DNA of 13,254 nucleotides from Tissierellia bacterium. GTDB taxonomy: Bacteria > Bacillota_A > Clostridia > Tissierellales > Peptoniphilaceae. A program made the position numbers and the translations under genes. The stretch covers positions 1 to 13,254 of the forward strand of contig JAAYEN010000157.1 in assembly GCA_012728775.1 (NCBI GenBank). Reading direction: 5' to 3'. Below are positions 1-6,124 of this stretch, piece by piece. Within the stretch, counting starts at the first letter, position 1; each line of letters starts with the position of its first letter. The notes below the pieces were generated by a model. It was given only the letters and a program-made list of their open reading frames with translations, ran no database searches and had not been told where the DNA came from.

Positions 1-218
1 CTTCCCAACTCATCTGAAATCTGAAAGATGCTCCCACAACAACTGGCCTTTACAAAATATTTCTTCCCCCATTTAAAAACGGGAATAAAAAATAAACTCA
101 AAGCAGTGTACTCCAAATAAACTTCATAACGACCATAAGAGCCACATACTTTGCATATCTTTAGTTCATCAAAATCCAATTTCTCTTGTTTAGTATTGAT
201 TCCAAATATAAAAAACAT
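1..218 (-). CDS. Zinc-ribbon protein, partial (C-terminus beyond window)
   Basis: The ATG at 218-216 is preceded by AGAGAGG (about 6 nt spacing), and the frame stays open for 72 codons to the window edge. The product begins MFFIFGINTKQEKLDF, with a CxxC pair at C22/C25, a hydrophobic FFIPVFKW block (residues 43-50) and a second cysteine knuckle C60-C61-G62. This order (short start, CxxC-G, Y-x-V, FFIP-F-W, then Cys-Cys-G) resembles small zinc-ribbon (zinc_ribbon_15-like) proteins of Firmicutes. Function in that family is unknown to me; structural zinc binding is inferred. In a standard second knuckle I would expect C-x2-C, but position 58 is Ala and the cysteines are adjacent (60, 61). It is divergent from lrgA and appears to have its own promoter. 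Confidence 0.7.
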   Translation of the reverse strand, partial: MFFIFGINTKQEKLDFDELKICKVCGSYGRYEVYLEYTALSLFFIPVFKWGKKYFVKASCCGSIFQISDELG

Positions 219-243
219 AATAACCTCTCTAATGGTATTTTAC

Positions 244-249
244 ATTATA
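244..249 (-). promoter_or_regulatory. Putative -10 box for the zinc-ribbon gene
   Basis: A perfect TATAAT on the minus strand lies 25 bases upstream of the start codon. No good -35 matches at 16-18 bp spacing. A perfect 10-bp palindrome (ATTTGCAAAT, 257-266) sits just upstream of the -10 and could be an operator, though it is short enough to be chance. Confidence 0.45.
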
Positions 250-310
250 CAAAGAAATTTGCAAATCACATAAAACATATTATAAATTCAATCTAACAAT
301 CTAAAAGGTT

Positions 311-373
311 ACAGTTCTATATATTATTAATAAAATAGCTTAATATCAACTTTTTTGGTATTATATTATTAAT
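311..373 (+). promoter_or_regulatory. lrgA promoter region with repeats
   Basis: This is the regulatory DNA ahead of the lrgA-lrgB-dehydrogenase operon. It holds a perfect 12-bp direct repeat TATATTATTAAT (320-331 and 362-373, 42 bp apart). Between the copies, slightly overlapping the second, is an inverted repeat AATATCAA/TTGGTATT (342-349 and 355-362, one G-U-type pair). TATATT at 362-367 is a plausible -10. ACAGTT at 311-316 resembles the core of LytTR-type regulator half-sites, which commonly control lrgAB, but I see no second half-site at 12-13 bp. The AT-richness makes all of these tentative. Confidence 0.35.
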
Positions 374-399
374 TTCAAAGAATTTTGGGAGGATAGGAT

Positions 400-753
400 T
401 TGAAGATTATTAAAGAATTTGGAATTATATTTTTATGTCTACTTCTGGGAAGTATCACCAAGTTATTTATAAACTTTCCCATACCCGATACGGTCTATGG
501 GATGATTTATTTTTTTATTGCATTAAGTCTTAGAATTGTAAAAGTAAAAGATGTATCAATTGTAAGTGGTGGATTGCTAGATAATATTCAATTTTTCTTA
601 ATACCACCAAGTGTAGCAATTGTAAATGTATACGGACTTATACAAGCGGATTTATTTAAATTTGTGGCAATAGTATCTATTTCTATGTTTATAACAATGG
701 GAGTTACAGGAATGGTAGTTTCCTTAATTCAAAAGGTGATGAAAAATGATTAA
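400..753 (+). CDS. lrgA: CidA/LrgA family membrane protein
   Basis: This 117-residue protein is the usual LrgA size, with about four hydrophobic segments (roughly 5-24, 28-46, 62-81, 86-110). The IP-x2-VYGM motif (residues 28-34) and the FFLIPPSVAIV block (65-75) are typical of the LrgA/CidA family; D30 occupies a position that I recall is usually Gly. The start is TTG, chosen because GGGAGGA lies about 6 nt upstream and no better start exists. LrgA acts with LrgB in the cytoplasmic membrane. The family was first described as holin/antiholin-like, but B. subtilis PftAB and S. mutans LrgAB are reported pyruvate transporters, and plant PLGG1, an LrgA/LrgB fusion, carries glycolate/glycerate. 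It overlaps lrgB by 8 bp, so the two are translationally coupled. Confidence 0.9.
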   Translation: MKIIKEFGIIFLCLLLGSITKLFINFPIPDTVYGMIYFFIALSLRIVKVKDVSIVSGGLLDNIQFFLIPPSVAIVNVYGLIQADLFKFVAIVSISMFITMGVTGMVVSLIQKVMKND

Positions 754-1429
754 TAGTCCTTATTATGGAGTTATGTTCACACTTGTAGGGTACCTGCTAG
801 GGATGTGGCTATCCAAAAAATTTAAAAATCCAATTTTAAACCCCATGCTTGTAGGAATCATTACTTGTATTGTGTTAATGAAAATCACAGGAATCAGCTA
901 CGAAGAATATAAAATAGGAGCAAATTACGTTACGTTTTTTGTGGCTCCAGCCACAGTTTCATTGATAATCCCGCTCTATAAAAATATAGAAACTTTAAAG
1001 AAAAATCTAATTCCAGTTTTAGTAGGAATTTTTGCAGGAGCAATAACGGCAATAGTAAGTGTAATTCTTTTAGCTAACCTATTTGGAATAAGCGAGCAAC
1101 TTAAACTGTCTTTAGTATCTCAATCTATAACTACAGCAATTGCAATACCCTTAACGGAGCAAATCGGCGGCTTAGGAGCAATTGTATCAATATCCATCTC
1201 TTTTAGAGGAATTTTGGGTGCAGTTTTTAGTCCTAGTATATTAAAGTTTTTTAGAATAGAAAATCCTGTAGCAAAAGGCGTAGCAATTGGAACTACCAGC
1301 CACGCATCCGGAACCGCAAAAGCCATCGAAATGGGAGAAGTAGAAGGCGCACTTAGTGGATTATCCATTGCAATAGCAGGAATAATTACCGCAATAGTTT
1401 TGCCAATTATTGTAGGAATAATGGGATAA
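746..1429 (+). CDS. lrgB: LrgB family membrane protein
   Basis: The 227-residue multi-spanning membrane protein has the LrgB signature: VAPATVSLIIPLY (66-78), SITTAIAIPLTEQIGG (127-142) and GTTSHASGTAKAIEMGE (182-198), followed by a glycine-rich last membrane segment. The ATG lies inside the 3' end of lrgA (8-bp overlap), with AAGGTGA just upstream. LrgB is the larger partner of LrgA in a membrane complex. The next gene, a D-2-hydroxyacid dehydrogenase, starts 16 bp downstream, which favours a transport role for a small organic acid over a murein-hydrolase-export role. That reading is inference. Length and motifs look intact. Confidence 0.92.
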   Translation: MINSPYYGVMFTLVGYLLGMWLSKKFKNPILNPMLVGIITCIVLMKITGISYEEYKIGANYVTFFVAPATVSLIIPLYKNIETLKKNLIPVLVGIFAGAITAIVSVILLANLFGISEQLKLSLVSQSITTAIAIPLTEQIGGLGAIVSISISFRGILGAVFSPSILKFFRIENPVAKGVAIGTTSHASGTAKAIEMGEVEGALSGLSIAIAGIITAIVLPIIVGIMG

Positions 1430-1445
1430 CCAAGGAGGAGGTTAA

Positions 1446-2399
1446 ATGAAGTTAGTAATTCTAGATATGTTAAATCACATAATTACAGAGAAGCAGTGGT
1501 CTGTATTTGACGTTTTTGATGATGTAATTAAATATGACAATACAAAACCTGAAGAAACTATTGATAGAATAAAAGACGCCAATGCCATTATTACAAATAA
1601 AGTAATTCTTGGGAAAAATGAATTAGATGCTGCAAAAAATTTAAAGTATATTGGTGTTGTGGCCACAGGATATAATGTAGTAGACGTAGAATACGCAAAA
1701 GAAAAAGGTATTGCAGTTTCCAATGTTCCATCTTATGGAACAGACACAGTAGCTGAATTTACATTTGGGATTATGCTTACCCTAGCAAGAAGATATGAAC
1801 TCCACTATCAGGCCGTTAAAGATGGAATTTGGAAAGAAAAAAATAGCTTTTGTTTTAATTTAACTCCACAATTTGATTTAAATGGCAAAACTTTAGGCAT
1901 TGTTGGATTTGGAAAAATCGGAAAAAGAGTTTCTGAAATTGCCAAAGCATTTAAAATGAATATCTTAGTTTTAGATAGAAATAATGATCATAGACTAGAA
2001 AATGGAATTGAATTTGTCTCATTGGATAATTTATTAGAAAAATCTGATTTTATATCCCTACATTGTAATTTAAATGAAGATAATTACCAAATGGTCAACA
2101 AGACTTTCTTAGAAAAAATGAAACCAACAGCTTATCTTCTAAATATGTCCAGAGGCGGTCTTGTTAATGAAGCCGATTTAGCACATGCCTTGAATAATAA
2201 TGAAATTGCGGGAGCTGGCATAGATACAGTAAGTATTGAGCCAATAGAAGAAAACAATCCACTTTTAAATGCAAAAAATATTATTATCACCCCTCACATG
2301 GCATGGCTTGCGAAAGAAGCTATAGATAGAATCCTAAAAACCGCCGTTGATAATTTAAAAAAATTCCAAGACGGAATTTCACAAAATAGAATAGTATAA
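1446..2399 (+). CDS. D-2-hydroxyacid dehydrogenase, NAD-dependent (glycerate dehydrogenase-like)
   Basis: This 317-residue protein, the normal length, reversibly reduces a 2-oxo acid to a D-2-hydroxy acid. The Rossmann loop GFGKIG is at 154-159. An aspartate (D177) ends the next strand, which usually means NAD(H) preference. The family signature LLNMSRGGLVNEADLAHAL (231-249) is present, and the catalytic set is R236, E265 and H284 (in ITPHMAW). The overall pattern, with PSYGTDTVAEFTFG (95-108), looks most like the HprA/glycerate dehydrogenase branch, but D-lactate or another 2-oxo acid cannot be excluded. The ATG follows a very strong AAGGAGGAGG site. It is the last gene of the lrgAB operon and ends just before a perfect hairpin terminator. 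Confidence 0.87.
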   Translation: MKLVILDMLNHIITEKQWSVFDVFDDVIKYDNTKPEETIDRIKDANAIITNKVILGKNELDAAKNLKYIGVVATGYNVVDVEYAKEKGIAVSNVPSYGTDTVAEFTFGIMLTLARRYELHYQAVKDGIWKEKNSFCFNLTPQFDLNGKTLGIVGFGKIGKRVSEIAKAFKMNILVLDRNNDHRLENGIEFVSLDNLLEKSDFISLHCNLNEDNYQMVNKTFLEKMKPTAYLLNMSRGGLVNEADLAHALNNNEIAGAGIDTVSIEPIEENNPLLNAKNIIITPHMAWLAKEAIDRILKTAVDNLKKFQDGISQNRIV

Positions 2400-2400
2400 A

Positions 2401-2434
2401 AATCTGGTCGTCTTTATAGTCGACCAGATTTTTT
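2401..2434. terminator. Bidirectional rho-independent terminator
   Basis: A perfect 10-bp stem, AATCTGGTCG (2401-2410) with CGACCAGATT (2421-2430), has a 10-nt loop. It is followed by TTTTATTT on the plus strand and by TTTATAC on the minus strand. It sits between the convergent lrg operon and nfnB, so it probably ends both transcripts. Confidence 0.9.
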
Positions 2435-2436
2435 AT

Positions 2437-3822
2437 TTAATCATATTTTTCCTTAATATACTTATCGATTTCTTCTGCTGCCATTTTTCCTGCACCCATA
2501 GCTAAAATGACAGTGGCGGATCCTGTTACTATATCTCCTCCGGCGAAAATTCCTTCTAGGGTAGTTTCGTATTTTTCGTCTACGATTATTTTGTTTTGAG
2601 AATCTATTCCCAGATTAGCTGTTGTATCAGGTATTAAGGGATTGGGATTTGTTCCAAGAGCTATTATAACCATATCTGCTGAAATCTCATATGTGGCTTT
2701 CGGGTCTGGAATTGGCCTTCTCCTTCCTGATTCGTCTGGTCTTCCTAGTTTCATTCTCACAAGTTTAATTTTTTCCACTTCTCCAATTTCGTTTCCGATT
2801 ATTTCTAATGGAGTTGACAAGTAATTAAAATTTATGCCTTCTTCAATGGCGTTTTCTATTTCTTCATCTCTTGCTGGAAGTTCTGCTTTTGTCCTTCTGT
2901 ATACTACTGTGACGTTGGAGCCATATCTTCTGGCTGTTCTAGCTGCGTCCATTGCCACGTTTCCGCCGCCGATGACTACGACATTTTTTCCTACTCTAAT
3001 GGGAGTATCTGATTCTTCAAGATATGCTTTCATCAAATTATTTCTAGTCAAATATTCATTAGCTGAATAGACTCCGTTTAAATTTTCTCCTGGAATATTT
3101 AAAAATAACGGACTACCTGCACCAGAACCTAAAAAGAAAGCTACGTATTCTTCTTGTTTTAGCTGATCAATAGTAATAGTTCTGCCTATTACTGTATTAA
3201 CTTTAATCTCTACACCTAATCTTTTTAAATTATCTATTTCTTTTTTTACAATCTTATCTTTTGGCAATCTAAATTCCGGAATTCCGTATTCCAAAACTCC
3301 TCCAGGTCTGTGTAACGCTTCGAACATCGTCACTTCGTACCCTTTTTTAGCAAGTTCCCCTGCGCAAGTGATTCCTGCTGGTCCTGAACCTATAACCGCT
3401 ACTTTGTGGTGATTTTTTTCTGCAACTTCATCAAAGGTTAATTCCTTTTCCAATCCAAAATCAGCAGCAAATCTTTCTAATTTTCCTATTGCAATTGGAT
3501 CACCTTTTTTCCCAAGAATACAAGTGGACTCGCATTGTTCTTCTTGAGGACAAACTCGTCCACAAACAGCTGGAAGATTTGTATACTTTGATAAAGTTTT
3601 AGAAGCTTCTTCAAATTCATTTTCAGCAATATTTTTAATAAATCTTGGTATGTCAATTCTTACTGGACACATATCTACGCAAGTTGGATTTTTACACTGT
3701 ATGCAACGCTTTGCTTCTTGAATTGCTTCTTCACTTGTATATCCTAAACAAACTTCATCAAAGTTTTGGATTCTTTTTTTAGGCTCCTGATAAGAAATTT
3801 CTACCCTTTTAAACCTATCCAT
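2437..3822 (-). CDS. nfnB: NADH-dependent ferredoxin:NADP+ oxidoreductase subunit B (GltD-like)
   Basis: This 461-residue cytoplasmic flavoprotein is probably the large subunit of NfnAB, which couples NADH and reduced ferredoxin oxidation to NADP+ reduction by flavin bifurcation. The N-terminal domain has eight cysteines for two Fe-S clusters: C40-x2-C43-x4-C48-x3-C52, then C87-x3-C91-x5-C97-x3-C101. The FAD loop GSGPAG is at 145-150 and the NADP(H) loop GGGNVAMD at 285-292, followed by VVYRRTKAELPARDEE. The C-terminal GGD at 428-430 (in GIFAGGDIVTGSATV) completes the FAD site. The family is often labelled glutamate synthase small subunit. Here no large glutamate synthase subunit is nearby, and the gene overlaps nfnA by 8 bp, so Nfn is the better call. 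A shared terminator lies directly downstream. Confidence 0.88.
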   Translation of the reverse strand: MDRFKRVEISYQEPKKRIQNFDEVCLGYTSEEAIQEAKRCIQCKNPTCVDMCPVRIDIPRFIKNIAENEFEEASKTLSKYTNLPAVCGRVCPQEEQCESTCILGKKGDPIAIGKLERFAADFGLEKELTFDEVAEKNHHKVAVIGSGPAGITCAGELAKKGYEVTMFEALHRPGGVLEYGIPEFRLPKDKIVKKEIDNLKRLGVEIKVNTVIGRTITIDQLKQEEYVAFFLGSGAGSPLFLNIPGENLNGVYSANEYLTRNNLMKAYLEESDTPIRVGKNVVVIGGGNVAMDAARTARRYGSNVTVVYRRTKAELPARDEEIENAIEEGINFNYLSTPLEIIGNEIGEVEKIKLVRMKLGRPDESGRRRPIPDPKATYEISADMVIIALGTNPNPLIPDTTANLGIDSQNKIIVDEKYETTLEGIFAGGDIVTGSATVILAMGAGKMAAEEIDKYIKEKYD

Positions 3823-4684
3823 CTTTCATTCCTTCCATTAAATCGCAATAATCATGATGAGCTTTAACTTCTAAACGTTTGTATTGACCTTGTCGTAGTA
3901 ATGTTGCGTCAAAATCTACTAAATGTGCGTCAAATTCTGGACCATCCACACAGGCAAATTTAGTTTTTCCATCTACTACAACTCTGCAAGCGCCACACAT
4001 TCCTGTTCCATCTACCATTATCGTATTCATAGAAACAACGCTGGGAATATTGAGTTTTTTAGTCATCAATGCAGTATATTTCATCATTGCCATAGGACCA
4101 ATTATTACACAAAGATCATAAAACTTATCCTTTTCTTTAACCAAAACTTCCAATCCCTCTGGCGTCAATCCATGAAATCCATAGCTACCATCGTCTGTAA
4201 CTATATAAAGATTATCTGCTAGTTTTCTAAATTCTTCTTCCAAAACGATAAATTCTTTGGATCTAGAACCTAATAGCACATCAAAGGGCACTTTATTTTC
4301 TTTAAGCCATTTTGCTTGAGGTATAAGAGTAGCTGCTCCCAAGCCTCCTCCTACTAAAAGCAAATGCTCATTTCTTAGTAATTCTATATCTTCATTTACA
4401 AACTTAGATGGAAGTCCTAAAGGTCCTACCAAATGTAATATATACTCCCCTGATTCTTTATTAGCTAATTTTTTAGTTGTTAGACCAATGGCTTCAAAGA
4501 CCAAAGTAATTTCACCTTTTTGAGGATCATTATCACAAATAGTAAGTGGAATTCTTTCACCATTTTCTTCTACAATAAGAATAACAAATTGTCCAGGAAG
4601 ACACGTTCTGGAAACTTCAGGTGCTTCTATAATCATAGAGTATCTATCAGGTGCTATACATTTTTTTCCGATTATTTTAAACAA
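3815..4684 (-). CDS. nfnA: NADH-dependent ferredoxin:NADP+ oxidoreductase subunit A (PyrK-like ferredoxin reductase)
   Basis: The 289-residue protein is a ferredoxin-NADP reductase/PyrK-type module: an FAD-binding barrel (about 1-100, with RIPLTICD at 44-51), an NAD-binding domain with VGGGLGAATLIPQA (111-124), and a C-terminal [2Fe-2S] loop with C230, C233 and C245. Dihydroorotate dehydrogenase PyrK has a fourth cysteine five positions before the first of these. Here that place is D225, which agrees with the Asp plus three Cys ligation I recall for Nfn structures and argues against PyrK. The start is TTG (4684-4682) behind GGGGAGG at 5-nt spacing. It overlaps nfnB by 8 bp. The subunit probably oxidises NADH, with bifurcation located in NfnB. 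Confidence 0.88.
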   Translation of the reverse strand: MFKIIGKKCIAPDRYSMIIEAPEVSRTCLPGQFVILIVEENGERIPLTICDNDPQKGEITLVFEAIGLTTKKLANKESGEYILHLVGPLGLPSKFVNEDIELLRNEHLLLVGGGLGAATLIPQAKWLKENKVPFDVLLGSRSKEFIVLEEEFRKLADNLYIVTDDGSYGFHGLTPEGLEVLVKEKDKFYDLCVIIGPMAMMKYTALMTKKLNIPSVVSMNTIMVDGTGMCGACRVVVDGKTKFACVDGPEFDAHLVDFDATLLRQGQYKRLEVKAHHDYCDLMEGMKDG

Positions 4685-4722
4685 TTTTTCCTCCCCTTTG
4701 CGTTACTTGTTAATTTATATAC

Positions 4723-4754
4723 ATTATACTACGTATAAAATTTATTTGTGCAAT
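4723..4754 (-). promoter_or_regulatory. Putative nfnAB promoter
   Basis: On the minus strand a perfect TATAAT (4723-4728) lies about 38 bases upstream of the nfnA start. TGCACA, a 4/6 match to TTGACA, lies 18 bp further upstream. GTAGTATAAT is shared with the putative promoter ahead of the MATE gene. Confidence 0.5.
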
Positions 4755-4772
4755 TTATCCAAATTAATATAG

Positions 4773-4809
4773 AAAAACATCCCTATCAAGTTTTCTCTTA
4801 ATAAGGATG
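4773..4809 (-). terminator. Rho-independent terminator of ybaK
   Basis: Read on the minus strand, CATCCTTAT (4809-4801) pairs with ATAGGGATG (4786-4778), with one G-U pair, and is followed by TTTTT. It lies 15 bases past the ybaK stop and upstream of the nfnA promoter, so ybaK and nfnAB are separate transcripts. Confidence 0.82.
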
Positions 4810-4824
4810 CAAATTATCTATTTC

Positions 4825-5295
4825 CTATTCCAAAATATCTGCAAATTTTATATTAATAATTTTTCCTAAATCCTCCACCTTCATTTCAATCTGGCATCCT
4901 ATTTTTCCAGCACTAAAAAATATTTTTTCTTTATCTTTAGCGGATTCGTTAATTATTGTTTTAAAACTTTTTTTCATGCCTATGGGGGAGCATCCTCCGT
5001 GGACGTAGCCTGTCAAGGGTAGTAAATCTTTAGATTTTATCATTTCAATTTTCTTTTCACCTACTGTTTTAGCTGCCTTTTTCAAATCCAGTTCTCCATT
5101 TACAGGAACAACAAAAACGAAATGCTCTCCTGATTTTCCAACTGTAACTAGAGTTTTAAAAACATTTTCAGGATTTTCATTTAAAGCTTCTGCTACTTCT
5201 ATACCACTAACTGCTCCAGTACCTGAGTAATCGTGGCTATTGTACTCAATTTTTCTTTGTTCAATTATTCTCATTACATTTGTTTTTTCTTCCAT
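4825..5295 (-). CDS. ybaK: YbaK/EbsC family aminoacyl-tRNA deacylase (Cys-tRNA(Pro) deacylase-like)
   Basis: The protein (156 residues from the chosen start) belongs to the YbaK/ProX family, which hydrolyses mischarged tRNAs, typically Cys-tRNA(Pro), in trans to prolyl-tRNA synthetase. Diagnostic features are VFKTL with K47, matching the lysine known to be essential in YbaK; FVVPVNGELDLKKAA; and GYVHGGCSPIGMKK (about 96-109). I place the start at the ATG at 5295 because AAAGGTG (5302-5308) sits 6 nt upstream. A GTG at 5304 would add three residues but lies inside that ribosome binding site. The length is the same as E. coli YbaK. It is a single-gene unit with its own promoter and terminator. 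Exact tRNA specificity cannot be read from the sequence. Confidence 0.9.
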   Translation of the reverse strand: MEEKTNVMRIIEQRKIEYNSHDYSGTGAVSGIEVAEALNENPENVFKTLVTVGKSGEHFVFVVPVNGELDLKKAAKTVGEKKIEMIKSKDLLPLTGYVHGGCSPIGMKKSFKTIINESAKDKEKIFFSAGKIGCQIEMKVEDLGKIINIKFADILE

Positions 5296-5323
5296 ATCTG
5301 ACACCTTTTTATATATTTGTTAT

Positions 5324-5359
5324 ATTTTACACCTTGATGACGTTGAATTCAAATTGAAT
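5324..5359 (-). promoter_or_regulatory. ybaK promoter with overlapping palindromes
   Basis: On the minus strand TTGAAT (5352-5347) and TAAAAT (5329-5324) are separated by exactly 17 bp, and the -10 lies about 28 bases from the ATG. The -35 is embedded in TTGAATTCAAATTGAAT (5343-5359), made of two overlapping palindromes, TTGAATTCAA and ATTCAAATTGAAT. This looks like a possible repressor site. Confidence 0.55.
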
Positions 5360-5427
5360 ATTTCTACTTTTTTATTACTATCACATACATTTCATACTAA
5401 ATACTTTTCCATCTTCCAGTTGTAGTA

Positions 5428-5453
5428 TGATATAATAGCATTAATGTAGGAGG
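5428..5453 (+). promoter_or_regulatory. Extended -10 promoter and ribosome binding site for the 5463 gene
   Basis: TGATATAAT at 5428-5436 is a perfect extended -10 element, with no convincing -35. AGGAGG at 5448-5453 is the ribosome binding site, 9 nt ahead of the ATG. The leader would be only about 20 nt. Confidence 0.6.
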
Positions 5454-5462
5454 TTAACACTT

Positions 5463-6080
5463 ATGTCAAGGAAAAGAAATTCTAAATCCGATATGAAACA
5501 AGTTTACTTAATTAGAAGAGTTGTAGCTGTACTTATTATTGTTTTAATACTTGTATTTATTTTTACAAGATGTTCAAATAAAAAAAATATTGAAGAAGAA
5601 AATGTAAACAATAATACAAACACGACTCAAACAACAAATAATGAACCATCAGTGCCTAATGTAGTCAATGGAGTAAATGATGAAGATAATCTAAACGCAC
5701 CACCAACAGATATCGAAACCGAACCAGAAACTACTGAAGATGAAGGTACAGATGCCCAAGATGTCATAGCAACTAATGAAAAAAATATACAAAATCAATA
5801 CGATGAACATGCCAATACAGAATATAGAGATGGTGCCTTTTATTTGAATTTTAAAGGTGACACTAGAACAATGGTAACAAGTCGTCTTGAAGATGAACAT
5901 AAAGAAAATTTTAACGAATTTTGGGAATCTTTTAAATACGATTTAATCAAGACTTCTGAAACTTTAGCTGAAACTGTAGAACCTGGAATTGAACTTCATG
6001 TTATCGACCCTAAGGATGATAGAAGTACTCTTTTACTAATAAAAGATGGTTCTGTATTATTCGATTCAACTGAAATATAA
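5463..6080 (+). CDS. Hypothetical single-pass membrane protein with acidic linker
   Basis: I do not recognise this 205-residue protein. It has a basic N-terminus (MSRKRNSKSDMKQ), one hydrophobic segment at about 20-35, and then a low-complexity Asn/Thr/Glu/Asp-rich linker (about 40-105). A folded-looking C-terminal region follows (106-205), with predicted strand (AFYLNFKG), long helix (about 142-172) and two strands (IELHVID, TLLLIKDGSVLF). The positive-inside rule places the C-terminal domain outside the cell on a flexible acidic stalk. A cysteine follows the membrane segment (TRC, C37), but Arg at -1 makes a lipobox unlikely. It is monocistronic with its own promoter and terminator. An envelope-associated role is plausible but unproven. 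Confidence 0.75.
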   Translation: MSRKRNSKSDMKQVYLIRRVVAVLIIVLILVFIFTRCSNKKNIEEENVNNNTNTTQTTNNEPSVPNVVNGVNDEDNLNAPPTDIETEPETTEDEGTDAQDVIATNEKNIQNQYDEHANTEYRDGAFYLNFKGDTRTMVTSRLEDEHKENFNEFWESFKYDLIKTSETLAETVEPGIELHVIDPKDDRSTLLLIKDGSVLFDSTEI

Positions 6081-6090
6081 GCAAAATTTA

Positions 6091-6123
6091 TCCCTTGGAA
6101 TAATTTTTTCCAAGGGAATTTTT
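6091..6123. terminator. Bidirectional rho-independent terminator
   Basis: TCCCTTGGAA (6091-6100) pairs perfectly with TTCCAAGGGA (6108-6117) around a 7-nt loop, followed by ATTTTTA on the plus strand. On the minus strand the tail (TAAATTTTG) is weaker. It lies between the convergent hypothetical gene and glyA and can serve both. Confidence 0.85.
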
Positions 6124-6124
6124 A

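Noticed and set aside
260..271. Twelve-base string GTGATTTGCAAA shared between the zinc-ribbon gene upstream region and the glyA leader (7369-7380)
   Set aside because: A shared 12-mer is expected by chance in a 13-kb AT-rich window, and in glyA it falls between the ribosome binding site and the start codon.
746..1429. LrgAB as a holin/antiholin cell-lysis module
   Set aside because: This is the historical annotation. The fused operon with a metabolic dehydrogenase and the transport data for relatives make organic-acid transport more likely, though lysis effects cannot be excluded from sequence.
3923..4222. Plus-strand open frame of 99 codons inside nfnA
   Set aside because: It has no ribosome binding site, an odd composition (His/Cys/Asn-rich) and full overlap with a confident gene on the other strand. 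The same applies to other antisense frames, such as those within glyA, MATE, metH and the MTHFR fusion.
5535..5580. Possible lipoprotein signal in the 5463 gene (cysteine after the hydrophobic segment)
   Set aside because: The residue before the cysteine is Arg and the preceding residues are FT, which does not fit a lipobox; a plain membrane anchor is simpler.
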